A stretch of DNA of 64,000 nt from Roseivivax halodurans JCM 10272 (lineage in GTDB: Bacteria; Pseudomonadota; Alphaproteobacteria; Rhodobacterales; Rhodobacteraceae): positions 80,014 through 144,013 of the forward strand of contig NZ_JALZ01000010.1 of the NCBI RefSeq assembly GCF_000521785.1, written 5' to 3'. Shown here piece by piece: positions 56,677 to 64,000 of the stretch. Made by a program: the position numbers and the translations under genes. A model generated the notes under the pieces. It was not told the origin of the DNA and did no database searches. It worked only from the letters and a program-made list of their open reading frames with translations. The first letter of the stretch is position 1; every line of letters begins with the position of its first letter.

Positions 56677-57237
56677 TTAGTCGGTGATGCCGCCTCGAAC
56701 AAGGGGGCGCGCCGGATTGCCCACGACCGTCGCGCCTTCGGCGACGTCCTTCGTCACCACAGCGCCCGCGCCGATATTGGCCCCGTCGCCCACCGTGACC
56801 CCGGGCAGGATGATGGCGCCGCCGCCAATCCAGACGGACCTGCCGATGGTCACCGGCCTGCCGTTCTCGAGGCCCTTGTCGCGCGTGGCGCGGTCCCGCG
56901 GATGGTCCGCGGCGAGGATCTGGCAATAGGGCCCCACCTGCGTGTCGTCGCCGATGGCGATCGCGCAGACATCGAGCAGGATGCAGCCGTGATTGAGAAA
57001 GACGCGGGCGCCGAGCGTGACGTTGAAGCCGTAATCCATGTGCACCGGCGCGCGCACCTCGGTGCCCTCGCCGATCCCGGCCAGCACCGAGGACAGCAGC
57101 TCCGTCCGTCCCAGATCCCCGAAGATGGTGGTGTTGTAGTCCCGCAAGAGCGCCTGCACCCGCTTGCGGTCCGCCACCAGCTCGGTGTCGCCGGGATCGT
57201 AGAGCTCTCCGGCGATCATCTTCTCGCGTTCGGTCAT
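56677..57237 (-). CDS. Maltose/galactoside O-acetyltransferase-like protein
   Basis: A 186-residue left-handed beta-helix acetyltransferase. The N-terminal Mac domain (REKMIAGELYDPGDTELVADRKR) is typical of maltose O-acetyltransferase. Hexapeptide repeats follow (YGFNVTLGARVFLNHGCILLD; VTIGRSVWIGGGAIILPGV; GANIGAGAVVTKDVAEGATVVGNPAR). The catalytic His lies in ILAADHP. Its ATG overlaps the stop of the DUF3307 gene (ATGA), so both are in the operon controlled by the upstream palindrome cluster. The natural acceptor sugar is not known. Confidence 0.9.
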   Translation of the reverse strand: MTEREKMIAGELYDPGDTELVADRKRVQALLRDYNTTIFGDLGRTELLSSVLAGIGEGTEVRAPVHMDYGFNVTLGARVFLNHGCILLDVCAIAIGDDTQVGPYCQILAADHPRDRATRDKGLENGRPVTIGRSVWIGGGAIILPGVTVGDGANIGAGAVVTKDVAEGATVVGNPARPLVRGGITD

Positions 57238-57989
57238 GGCATGTCTCCCTGTGATGTGAGCCAGATCGCCGCCGCGGCGGCGGCGAGTGCCCAGCCGACC
57301 GAGGCGAGCGTGCCCAGGATGATGGTTTCCGCCGCGGCCCGGTCGCCGCGCGTCGATTCGAAGCGCAGGACGGATTTTGCGGCAAGGAGGAAGGCCACGC
57401 CCGAAAGCTGGCCGGTGACCACGAGCCCGTAGGCGACAAGCCGTTCGAGCTCGCCGATCCGGGCCCCGGCATCCGGCAGTCCGGGCTGGGGCGCAGGCCG
57501 CACGGTCAGCGCGGCTCCGGTCTGCCGCGGCGGGTGAGGAAGGGCCGAGAGGAGCTTCTCGACGGCGAACCGTCCTCCCCGCACCGCGGCGAGGCCGAGC
57601 GCGAGATGCACCATGATCGCGGGCAGCGCCTCGGGTCCGATCGCGGCCCAGACGCTGTCGGCCCAGAGTTGCGGAAAGAGCGCCGAGGCCGCGGCGAGGC
57701 TCGCCACATGCGCCGCCTGATCGACGAGGAAGGGCGCGAGAGTGTCGCCGAACTGCCGCTTGATCCGGTCGATGCCGGCATGGACCGCCGCGATCGCGAG
57801 TGGCACGAGGAACGCCTCGGCGCTCGGTCCCTGCACGATCAGGAACGTCGCGCCGAGGACCGTCGCCGCATGGGCGAGCTGCACCCGCAGGGCGTCCTTC
57901 CCGCGCACCATCGCGGCGGTCTGGAGCACAAAATCCGCAAGGACATGCGCCAGAAGCAGCGCGGCGAAGGTCGCGGCCATGTCGCTCAC
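57234..57989 (-). CDS. DUF3307 membrane protein
   Basis: 251 residues with about six hydrophobic helices. The N-terminus (TFAALLLAHVLADFVLQT) and KRQFGDTLAPFLVDQAAHVASL match DUF3307, which I recall as often encoded beside SatD-like proteins. GTG 57989 has GGAGAGCG seven bases before it; ATG 57980 is an alternative. Downstream it overlaps the acetyltransferase start. The 154-bp region before it holds four 18-bp palindromes, so expression is probably regulated. The function is unknown. Confidence 0.85.
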   Translation of the reverse strand: MSDMAATFAALLLAHVLADFVLQTAAMVRGKDALRVQLAHAATVLGATFLIVQGPSAEAFLVPLAIAAVHAGIDRIKRQFGDTLAPFLVDQAAHVASLAAASALFPQLWADSVWAAIGPEALPAIMVHLALGLAAVRGGRFAVEKLLSALPHPPRQTGAALTVRPAPQPGLPDAGARIGELERLVAYGLVVTGQLSGVAFLLAAKSVLRFESTRGDRAAAETIILGTLASVGWALAAAAAAIWLTSQGDMP

Positions 57990-58017
57990 GGTCGCTCTCC
58001 GCCTTTTGCGCGGAGGG

Positions 58018-58035
58018 ACAGGCTTCCGAGCCTGT
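58018..58035. promoter_or_regulatory. Palindromic operator-like site 1
   Basis: ACAGGCT-tccg-AGCCTGT, perfect 7-bp arms. It lies nearest to the DUF3307 start, 28 bases upstream of it. Confidence 0.8.
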
Positions 58036-58045
58036 AATGCCCGGT

Positions 58046-58063
58046 ACAGGTTCCGGTGCCTGA
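58046..58063. promoter_or_regulatory. Palindromic operator-like site 2
   Basis: ACAGGTT-ccgg-TGCCTGA, an imperfect copy of the same 18-bp palindrome, 28 bp from site 1 start to start. Confidence 0.65.
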
Positions 58064-58070
58064 TTTGTTA

Positions 58071-58088
58071 ACAGGCTCATTGGCCTGT
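58071..58088. promoter_or_regulatory. Palindromic operator-like site 3
   Basis: ACAGGCT-catt-GGCCTGT, six of seven arm positions symmetric, 25 bp from site 2 start to start. Confidence 0.78.
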
Positions 58089-58098
58089 AATGTAAAAT

Positions 58099-58116
58099 AC
58101 AGGCTTTTGAGCCTGT
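58099..58116. promoter_or_regulatory. Palindromic operator-like site 4
   Basis: ACAGGCT-tttg-AGCCTGT, perfect 7-bp arms, 28 bp from site 3 start to start and 27 bp after the SatD-like gene stop on the minus strand. Confidence 0.8.
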
Positions 58117-58143
58117 TTATAGAGGGGGCCGATGCCGACCCCA

Positions 58144-58779
58144 TCACGGCGATCCGCCCAAAGCGTCTTCAAACGCCTCCAGCGCCTCCGTCATTGCCGC
58201 GAAACCTGCCGCGTCGAGCCTGTCCGCGATGCTCTGCTGCGTGACGCCGAGCGTCGCCGCAAGACTCGTCTGAGAGATCGCGGAGGGCTGCAGAAGCGGC
58301 CAAACCACCTCGCCCTGCAAGCGCGTCCAGCCGCCTGCGAGCGTATCGCAAAGCGCGACCAGCGCCGGAGCAAGCGGCGGCACCGCCTGCGGGGAGAGGA
58401 CGAGCCGACGCGACCGGCCCATCCTCTCGAGCATGTCCGCGGCCGCATAGAATGCCGGCCCGTCGCCGTCCGACAGGTCGGCCGATCCCAGGGACTTCAC
58501 CCCGCCAAGGCCGATCCCGATGCGCGTCTCCGGCAGATCCCGCGCTCGCAGATAGGCTCTGATGCAGAGAGCGACCCGCAGCGCCCGCGCGCCGTCGGGC
58601 ACCGCCGCCTGCCAACCGTCGCCGCGGGACCGGGTCAGCCGCGCCGGCCCCCCGGACCACCCCTCGACACCCGAGAACGCCTCGCCCAGGGCAGCGAATA
58701 CGGCGGCCGTGCCGTCGGTGCCGATCTTGCGCGACCCGACGATGTCGCCGGTCAGAATTGCCATTGTGTCGAGCGTCAC
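58144..58779 (-). CDS. SatD-like protein with C-terminal helix-turn-helix
   Basis: 211 residues. The N-terminal domain begins MAILTGDIVGSRK and includes RSRGDGWQAAV and RIGIGLGGVKSL, the pattern of SatD-family proteins, whose fold resembles nucleotide-cyclase-like domains. The C-terminal 45 residues contain a helix-turn-helix (SQTSLAATLGVTQQSIADRLDAAGF). GTG 58779 is chosen because GGCGGAGGG lies seven bases upstream; ATG 58764 is the next option. It lies just upstream of the palindrome cluster and DUF3307, so it probably binds these sites. Confidence 0.82.
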   Translation of the reverse strand: MTLDTMAILTGDIVGSRKIGTDGTAAVFAALGEAFSGVEGWSGGPARLTRSRGDGWQAAVPDGARALRVALCIRAYLRARDLPETRIGIGLGGVKSLGSADLSDGDGPAFYAAADMLERMGRSRRLVLSPQAVPPLAPALVALCDTLAGGWTRLQGEVVWPLLQPSAISQTSLAATLGVTQQSIADRLDAAGFAAMTEALEAFEDALGGSP

Positions 58780-58854
58780 GTGCGTCCCTCCGCCGCCGAG
58801 TAGTGACACAGACCACCGCAAGGGCAAGCCGGGCGCAGGAAAAAGGCGACCCTG

Positions 58855-60522
58855 TCAGGCCTCCATCGGCGAGATATTGGGAAACATCGGCCGTGCCTCG
58901 GTATCCACCTTCGCGACCTCGTTCAGCATGCGCTCGCGCACCTCGCAGATGCGCGCCCAGGCGGCGTTGGGATCGGGGCAGGGGACGAGGAACAGGACCT
59001 CCATCCCGAACGCGTCGTGCCCGGCGATGTAGACGCCCCGGTCATCCGCGAGCGCCTTCTCGTCCTCATTGTCGAGCTCGTCGAGCACCTCGTAGAACCG
59101 CGCGCGCAGTTCCTCGACCCGTGCGGTATGGGCCAGCTTGAGCCGTACCTCGCCGATCTGCGCGGGATCGCGCATCGTCCAGTTCTCGAACGGCTCCTCG
59201 ACGAAGTCGATCACCGGCACGACGATGCGCTTGCCGGTCCATTCGCGCAGCTGGACGTAGGTGAAGTGGATGCGCTCGACCGAACAGAGATGCCCTTGAA
59301 AGACGATCTTGTCGCCGATCCGCGCCGACTGGTTCAGGGCGATCTGCAGGCTCGCCATGATGTTCGAGAGCATGTTGCGCGCCGCGAAGGCCAGCACGAT
59401 GGTGAAGGCGCCCGCCGACGCCAGCAGCGAGAAGCCGAGCGTCTGCATGACGTTGGCCTCGCGCAGCACGATGCCCGCCCCGGCGATCGTGACAACGACG
59501 ATCATCGCCCGGCGCACCGCGGCGACCTTGGTGGCCATCGCACGCTTCTTTTCCTGACCCTCGCCGGTATCCATCAGCGCGTCGCCGTCGAAAGTCACCA
59601 GCCGGTCCATCAGCGCGTCGGCCACGTTGATGATTGCCCAGATCGTCGCCATCACGAAGAAGATCGCGATCACCGGCGTCAGCAGCGTGTCGATCCGCCC
59701 GGAAAAGAGAAAGAGGTTCTGCGTGACCAGCGTCAGCGTCGTCGCCACCACCGTTAGGACAGCGGGCGGGCGCAGCGCGACCATCAGCGAGTCGCTGCCG
59801 AAGTCGCGCCGGTCGCGGCCGAGCCCCCGGGACATCAGGTTGTAGGTCAGCCGCCCGAGCATCAGCGAGAGCGTGATTACCAGCGGCAGGCCGATCACCT
59901 CCCACCACCTCAGGCCCCAGAACGCCCGCTCGCGCAGGAGATCCGGCATAAGCTCCTCGAGCCGCGAGGGTCCGTAGAGCGAGAAGAGGGCGGGCACGTT
60001 GTCGACGGTCTGGCGCGAGAACACCCAGACCGGATCGCTGCCCTCCTCCTGAAGACGGTTCAGCCGCAGGCTCACGGGGCGGCTGTCGAGTTCCACAAGC
60101 GCCAGCAGGATCGAGCGCCGCGGCTCGCCCGCCATTGCGCTTTCCGACGCGGCGCGCGCATCGAGCGCGTCGGGCCGGTCGAGAAGCTGGTACCAGTTCA
60201 CAACGATCTTGCGGTCGATGACCGTGAAGAGCTGTTCTGCGAGATCGGGGCCGACCTCGGCCTGCTCGTCTTCAGGCCAGCCGGCCAGATCGAGAAGATG
60301 CGCAGCGGCCTGCCATTTCTCGTGTCGGCCGAGGTAGAGAAAGCTTTCGATCGCCGACCGGGGCGTCGTCCGGTCTATTCCGTCCGGTGTGTCACCGAGA
60401 CCGGGATTGAGCTCCCGGACCTCGTACCAAGAGGTCGTGCCTGCGTTTTCCTGCGCCGACATCGGCGACGCGAGCAGGATGAGGGCGACAAGGCAGGCTA
60501 GGACGGATCGCAGGCGACGCAT
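58855..60522 (-). CDS. MscS-family mechanosensitive ion channel
   Basis: 555 residues. A signal peptide (MRRLRSVLACLVALILLASPMSAQ) and a periplasmic domain of about 170 residues come first. Four to five membrane helices follow, then the MscS pore helix and beta domain (LGFSLLASAGAFTIVLAFAARNMLSNIMASLQIALNQSARIGDKIV), with the cytoplasmic vestibule at the C-terminus. It opens under membrane tension on osmotic downshift. It is larger than MscS of E. coli (286) and closer to the YbdG/YnaI class in layout. Confidence 0.9.
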   Translation of the reverse strand: MRRLRSVLACLVALILLASPMSAQENAGTTSWYEVRELNPGLGDTPDGIDRTTPRSAIESFLYLGRHEKWQAAAHLLDLAGWPEDEQAEVGPDLAEQLFTVIDRKIVVNWYQLLDRPDALDARAASESAMAGEPRRSILLALVELDSRPVSLRLNRLQEEGSDPVWVFSRQTVDNVPALFSLYGPSRLEELMPDLLRERAFWGLRWWEVIGLPLVITLSLMLGRLTYNLMSRGLGRDRRDFGSDSLMVALRPPAVLTVVATTLTLVTQNLFLFSGRIDTLLTPVIAIFFVMATIWAIINVADALMDRLVTFDGDALMDTGEGQEKKRAMATKVAAVRRAMIVVVTIAGAGIVLREANVMQTLGFSLLASAGAFTIVLAFAARNMLSNIMASLQIALNQSARIGDKIVFQGHLCSVERIHFTYVQLREWTGKRIVVPVIDFVEEPFENWTMRDPAQIGEVRLKLAHTARVEELRARFYEVLDELDNEDEKALADDRGVYIAGHDAFGMEVLFLVPCPDPNAAWARICEVRERMLNEVAKVDTEARPMFPNISPMEA

Positions 60523-60529
60523 GTGTTGC

Positions 60530-60554
60530 GAACCCGCACGCGCCGCGCGGGTTC
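60530..60554 (-). terminator. Hairpin between the SufT-like gene and the MscS gene
   Basis: GAACCCGC-acgcgccgc-GCGGGTTC, 8-bp stem in the 68-bp gap. It has no clear T tract and overlaps the likely promoter area of the channel gene, so its role is open. Confidence 0.4.
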
Positions 60555-60590
60555 CATCCGTGTTTGCGTCAGACGTCCCTCACGGGCCGC

Positions 60591-60953
60591 TTACATGAAG
60601 CCGAGCTCGAGCCGCGCCTCGTCCGACATCATGTCCATGCCCCAGGGCGGCTCCCAGGTGAGGTCCACGTCCACCCGCTTGACCCCGCCGATGGGCTCGA
60701 TCGCATCGGCGATCCAGCCCGGCATCTCGCCCGCGACCGGGCACCCCGGTGCGGTCAGCGTCATGGTGATGTGCACCTCGTTCTCGGCCGAGATGTCGAT
60801 CGTGTAGACGAGCCCGAGATCGTAGATGTTCACCGGGATCTCCGGGTCGTAGACGCCGCGGCACGCCTCCACCACCTGATCGTAGAGCGGGTGGTCTGTG
60901 GAAGACGGCGCGATCAGCGGCGCGCCTTCGAGCTTTGGGCTGGCCTCGGTCAT
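60591..60953 (-). CDS. SufT/PaaD-like (DUF59/MIP18) Fe-S assembly protein
   Basis: 120 residues. The DUF59 signature is present: VYDPEIPVNIYDLGLVYTIDI, then TLTAPGCPVAGEMPGWI with the conserved cysteine, then VDVDLTWEPPWGMDMMSDEARLELG. SufT-type proteins help Fe-S cluster maturation. ATG 60953 is used because GGAGAGG lies upstream; ATG 60989 would add twelve residues. It is not in a suf operon here. PaaD is less likely since no phenylacetate genes are near. Confidence 0.9.
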   Translation of the reverse strand: MTEASPKLEGAPLIAPSSTDHPLYDQVVEACRGVYDPEIPVNIYDLGLVYTIDISAENEVHITMTLTAPGCPVAGEMPGWIADAIEPIGGVKRVDVDLTWEPPWGMDMMSDEARLELGFM

Positions 60954-61139
60954 GAACCGGTCCTCTCCGTCGATTACCTTAGCGTTCATATAGGGAATGG
61001 CGGCGACACGGTAAAGCCGTCGCGGCTCGCACCGCCGATTGCCGTCGCGCCCTCCCTGCTGGAAGCGGCGCGGCTGTGGCATAGCTTCCGTCGGACGACC
61101 CACACGTCCGCGCAGCCATCTCCCCGGAGCCCGACGCCC

Positions 61140-61853
61140 ATGGCAAAGTCCGCCCGCAACGACTTGAAGATCTACGACGACGTCGCCGCGAAATGGTGGT
61201 CCGACGAAATCCGCTGGGTCCGCACGCTCAAGAACCTCGTCCCGGGCCGTCTTGCCTTCTTCGACCGGCACATCGACTGGCAGGGCAAGCGCGTTCTCGA
61301 TCTTGGCTGCGCGGGCGGCTTCATGGCCGAGCCATTGGCCAGGCGCGGTGCGATCGTCACGGGCCTCGACCCCGCCACGGCGGCAATCGACGCCGCACGC
61401 AGCCATGCCGCGCAGGAGGATCTGGAGATCACCTACGAGGTCGGTGCGGGCGAGGACATGCCCTATGCCGACGCGAGCTTCGACGCCGTGGTCTGCGTCG
61501 ACGTGCTCGAACATGTCCGCGACCGGGCCCGGGTCCTTTCTGAGACCGCACGCATCCTGCGCCAGGGCGGCCTGTTTCTCTTCGACACGATCAACCGCAA
61601 CTGGATCGCCCGGTTCGGCGCGATCACCATGGCCGAGGACGTGATCGGCATCCTGCCGAAGGGGACCCACGATCCCGAGATGTTCATCCGTCCGGACGAG
61701 CTTCGCGCGGAACTGGAGCGGGCGGGCCTCGAGCCCGGTCCCTTCACGGGCCTCGGCCCCCGCGGCATCACCCGACGCGGCGATCCCACCTTCGGTCCCC
61801 TCCCGGTCCAGACCGTTCAATACATGGGCCTCGCCAGTAGAGAGGCCCGGTAA
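61140..61853 (+). CDS. ubiG: Ubiquinone biosynthesis O-methyltransferase
   Basis: A 237-residue SAM-dependent methyltransferase that carries out both O-methylations of ubiquinone synthesis. SAM-binding motif VLDLGCAGGFMAEPLARRGA near residue 52, then FDAVVCVDVLEHV, and the UbiG-specific TINRNWIARFGAITMAEDVIGILPKGTHDPEMFIRP. ATG 61140 is preceded by CCCGGAGC. Length is close to E. coli UbiG (240). It diverges from the SufT-like gene. Ubiquinone is the electron acceptor of the complex I encoded here. Confidence 0.93.
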   Translation: MAKSARNDLKIYDDVAAKWWSDEIRWVRTLKNLVPGRLAFFDRHIDWQGKRVLDLGCAGGFMAEPLARRGAIVTGLDPATAAIDAARSHAAQEDLEITYEVGAGEDMPYADASFDAVVCVDVLEHVRDRARVLSETARILRQGGLFLFDTINRNWIARFGAITMAEDVIGILPKGTHDPEMFIRPDELRAELERAGLEPGPFTGLGPRGITRRGDPTFGPLPVQTVQYMGLASREAR

Positions 61854-62042
61854 CCACGCGCCACCGTGGCGCCGTGGGCGCTACGGGAAGCGGGCGGCAT
61901 CCCGATCGGGATGACGTGCCGAATTCCACTGTGGAGGGTCGTAAGGCCGTCCGTCGGATGGTTTTAAGACAAGTGAAGGCTGCCTCAATCAGTGCACGCG
62001 ACCGGAAGGGATTTCCCGGCCGCGTTCATGGTTAAAGCTCCG
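61854..62042. other. Convergent gap between ubiG and putP
   Basis: 189 bp. A long imperfect inverted repeat around CGCGACCGGAAGGGATTTCCCGGCCGCG (split as CGCGACCGG/CCGGCCGCG, near 61997-62024) lies just after putP on its strand and may serve as a terminator. Nothing else is seen. Confidence 0.35.
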
Positions 62043-63512
62043 TCACTCGGCGGGGACCTCGCGGAACTCGTTCTGCTCCTGCCCCATGAGGCTCACCGCG
62101 ATGATCGCGATGAAGGCTGCGATGAAGCCGGGGATGATCTCGTAGATCCCTGGCCCGCCCAGGAATTCGCCGTTCCAGCCGAGCGAGATCCAGAGGATCA
62201 CGGTGGCTGCGCCGACAACGAGACCCGCGACCGCCCCAGCGCCCGTCATCCGGCGCCATGTCAGGGACAGGATGACGAGCGGGCCGAAGGCCGCGCCGAA
62301 GCCCGCCCAGGCGTTGGCGACTAGGCCGAGGACCTGGCTTTCGGGATCGGCCGCGATGAAGGCAGCCACGATGCCGACGGCGACCACCGCAACGCGCCCC
62401 ACCGTGACGATCTCGCCCTCGCCGGCATCCTTGCGCAGGAAGAGGCGGTAGAAATCCTCGGCGAGCGACGAGGACGAGACGAGCAGCTGGCTCGAGACGG
62501 TGGACATGATCGCGGCGAGCAGCGCGGCGAAGAGGAAGCCGGTCACCAGCGGAATGAACAGCATGTCGGCGAGAAGGATGAAGATCGTCTCCGAATCCTC
62601 GACGCTCACCCCATTGCGCTCGGCATAGGCGCGCCCGAAGATGCCGACGCCCACGGCGCCGATCAGCGAGATGCCCATCCAGACCATGGCGATGTTGCGG
62701 GCGGTGGCGACGGCGGCGACGCTTTTGATCGCCATGAAGCGGACAATGATGTGCGGCTGGCCGAAATAGCCGAGACCCCAGGTGACCGCAGAGAGAAATC
62801 CGATGAAGGTCAGCCCCTCGGTGAGCGAGAGGAACGAGGGATCGACCTCCGCGAGCGTGTTCGACGCCTGGTCGAAGCCGCCGCCATCCCCGGCGAAGAG
62901 GACGACGATCGGTATCACGATCAGGGCGAGCATCATGATGCAGCCCTGGACGAAGTCGGTGAGGCTCACGGCGAGAAACCCGCCGACCACGGTATAGGTG
63001 AGCACGACGCCCAGGGTGACCCAGACGCCCGTGAGGTAGCCGCCGTCGAATGCGCTCTGGAAGAGCTTCCCGCCGGCGACGAGGCCCGAGGCGGTGTAGA
63101 CCGCGAAGAAGATCACGATGATCACGGCCGACACGATCCGCAGCGCGGTCGCTTGGGTGGGAAACCTGTTGGCAAGGAAGGACGGAATGGTCAGGGAATT
63201 GTCGTAGCGCTCGGTCTGCTCGCGCAGGCGCGGGGCCACGACGACCCAGTTGACCAATGCGCCGAGGAAGAGGCCGATGCCGATCCAGGCTTCGACGAGG
63301 CCCGACGCGTAGAGCGCTCCGGGCAGGCCGAGCAGGAGCCAGCCGCTCATGTCCGACGCGCCAGCGGAAAGCGCGGCGACAGCCGGCGGGAGATTGCGGC
63401 CGCCGAGCAGGTATTGCTCGGAATCGGAGGTCGATTTCCGGTACGCGTAATACCCTATTCCGAGCATGAGCGCGAAATACGCGATCAGGATGATCCAGAT
63501 GCCTGCTTGCAT
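62043..63512 (-). CDS. putP: Sodium/proline symporter
   Basis: A 489-residue transporter of the sodium/solute symporter family with about 13 helices. PutP features: YFALMLGIGYYAYRKSTSDSEQYLLGGRNL, ALSAGASDMSGWLLLGLPGALYASGL with the Na+ site serines, and LMLALIVIPIVVLFAG. Proline uptake fits the close PutP match, although related compatible-solute or pantothenate transport cannot be excluded. GGGAGACATC lies upstream of the ATG. Confidence 0.92.
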   Translation of the reverse strand: MQAGIWIILIAYFALMLGIGYYAYRKSTSDSEQYLLGGRNLPPAVAALSAGASDMSGWLLLGLPGALYASGLVEAWIGIGLFLGALVNWVVVAPRLREQTERYDNSLTIPSFLANRFPTQATALRIVSAVIIVIFFAVYTASGLVAGGKLFQSAFDGGYLTGVWVTLGVVLTYTVVGGFLAVSLTDFVQGCIMMLALIVIPIVVLFAGDGGGFDQASNTLAEVDPSFLSLTEGLTFIGFLSAVTWGLGYFGQPHIIVRFMAIKSVAAVATARNIAMVWMGISLIGAVGVGIFGRAYAERNGVSVEDSETIFILLADMLFIPLVTGFLFAALLAAIMSTVSSQLLVSSSSLAEDFYRLFLRKDAGEGEIVTVGRVAVVAVGIVAAFIAADPESQVLGLVANAWAGFGAAFGPLVILSLTWRRMTGAGAVAGLVVGAATVILWISLGWNGEFLGGPGIYEIIPGFIAAFIAIIAVSLMGQEQNEFREVPAE

Positions 63513-64000
63513 GATGTCTCCCTTTCATTTCGTCCGTGGCAGAACTGCGATCCTGACCATCCCACCATGCAAATAGCGATCATTCACCTTGCGTAAAGCG
63601 AAGCGGATCGCCGGGCCGGGCTCATTCGGGCGCGCGGGAATGCGGAAATCGACGCAAGAGCCAATGCATGGTCCTGATCCACCGCATCTTCGGACCAGGC
63701 AGATTATTGAGTGTCTTGTTGAGTAGGTGCGACCGTGACCGTGCGCAGGCATCTCCCCGATGATCATGCGTGAGCAACGGTTGTCCGTCACTTCCGGCGG
63801 AGATGCGCCCGTGGCGCGAGATCTCATAGGAATCGACGCATCTCGGTCGACCCCGGAAGCGAAGGTGAGGCGATCGTGGCAGGACTGAAGCGCCACGGAC
63901 CGTCCCGGCTTGGGGGCCTGTGGCAGCTTTCCGTTGATGCGCCTTCTCGCTGCCGCGCCCGCGCCTGTGGTTTGCGTGTGCTGAGCGGGGTTTTTGAGCG
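63513..64000. other. 488-bp right end, no gene established
   Basis: A minus-strand open frame (63525-63896) covers much of it but begins with an unlikely sequence and has no ribosome binding site or motif, so it is not called. On the plus strand GTG 63876, with GGTGAGG five bases upstream, opens a frame to the window end (41 codons, Arg/Leu-rich) that could be the start of a gene beyond the window. The promoter of putP should lie near 63520-63600. Confidence 0.35.

Noticed and set aside
63525..63896. A 123-codon minus-strand frame near the right end
   Set aside because: No ribosome binding site, no motif and unusual composition; it also covers the expected putP promoter.

Overview
The window is GC-rich, densely packed chromosomal DNA that reads as an alphaproteobacterium of the Rhodobacterales (Roseobacter/Rhodobacter type). 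This inference rests on gene content: a 14-gene complex I operon whose NuoE has a long C-terminal extension and which is interspersed with small accessory genes; birA, coaX and an RNase J gene directly after nuoN; a DksA with a single cysteine; and the sulfite-reduction set cysG, DUF2849, cysI, cysH, DUF934. No rRNA, tRNA, CRISPR array, insertion sequence or prophage was recognised.

Layout. 1-6184: leucine/isovalerate catabolism (end of an acyl-CoA synthetase gene, mccB, mccA, a frameshifted glutathione S-transferase, mvaB, liuC). 6185-6768: a structured non-coding leader. 6769-26660: nuoA-N in the order A B C D E F G H I J K L M N, with about a dozen small exported, membrane or coiled-coil proteins set between the core subunits. 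26740-29956: birA, coaX and rnj, closed by a clear intrinsic terminator. 30113-33430: an RNA helicase and prfC on the minus strand. 33517-36310: a small Rho-N-like protein, a SnoaL-like protein, an atypical SDR and a HEAT-repeat DNA alkylation repair-like protein. 36374-42813, all minus: M48 peptidase, OsmC, a VWA/CoxE protein, a DUF2927 lipoprotein with a coupled 55-residue membrane protein, an EEP-family phosphatase/nuclease and a MoxR ATPase. 43073-46856: DksA, an FAD monooxygenase, XdhC and a molybdopterin-binding protein. 46932-49269: infC (probable AUA start), an alanine-rich exported protein and a membrane protein. 49303-54810, minus: ferredoxin-NADP reductase and the assimilatory sulfite operon, faced by an Lrp/AsnC regulator. 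55440-57989: tpiA, an A-type Fe-S protein, an acetyltransferase and a DUF3307 membrane protein. 58144-58779: a SatD-like regulator. The rest holds an MscS channel, a SufT/PaaD-like protein, ubiG and putP.

How it works together. Leucine breakdown yields acetyl-CoA and reducing power; complex I takes the NADH; ubiG makes the quinone it reduces; SufT-like and A-type proteins supply Fe-S clusters. XdhC, the molybdopterin-binding protein and the MoxR/CoxE pair look like maturation factors for a molybdenum hydroxylase encoded elsewhere.

The most interesting unexplained structures are four regularly spaced 18-bp palindromes between the SatD-like gene and the DUF3307 gene; a dispersed intergenic element (GC-rich hairpin, then an AT-rich core and CAAGAAGAAG) present in seven copies, all on the plus strand; the AUA start of infC; and the set of small genes and hairpins embedded in the nuo operon.
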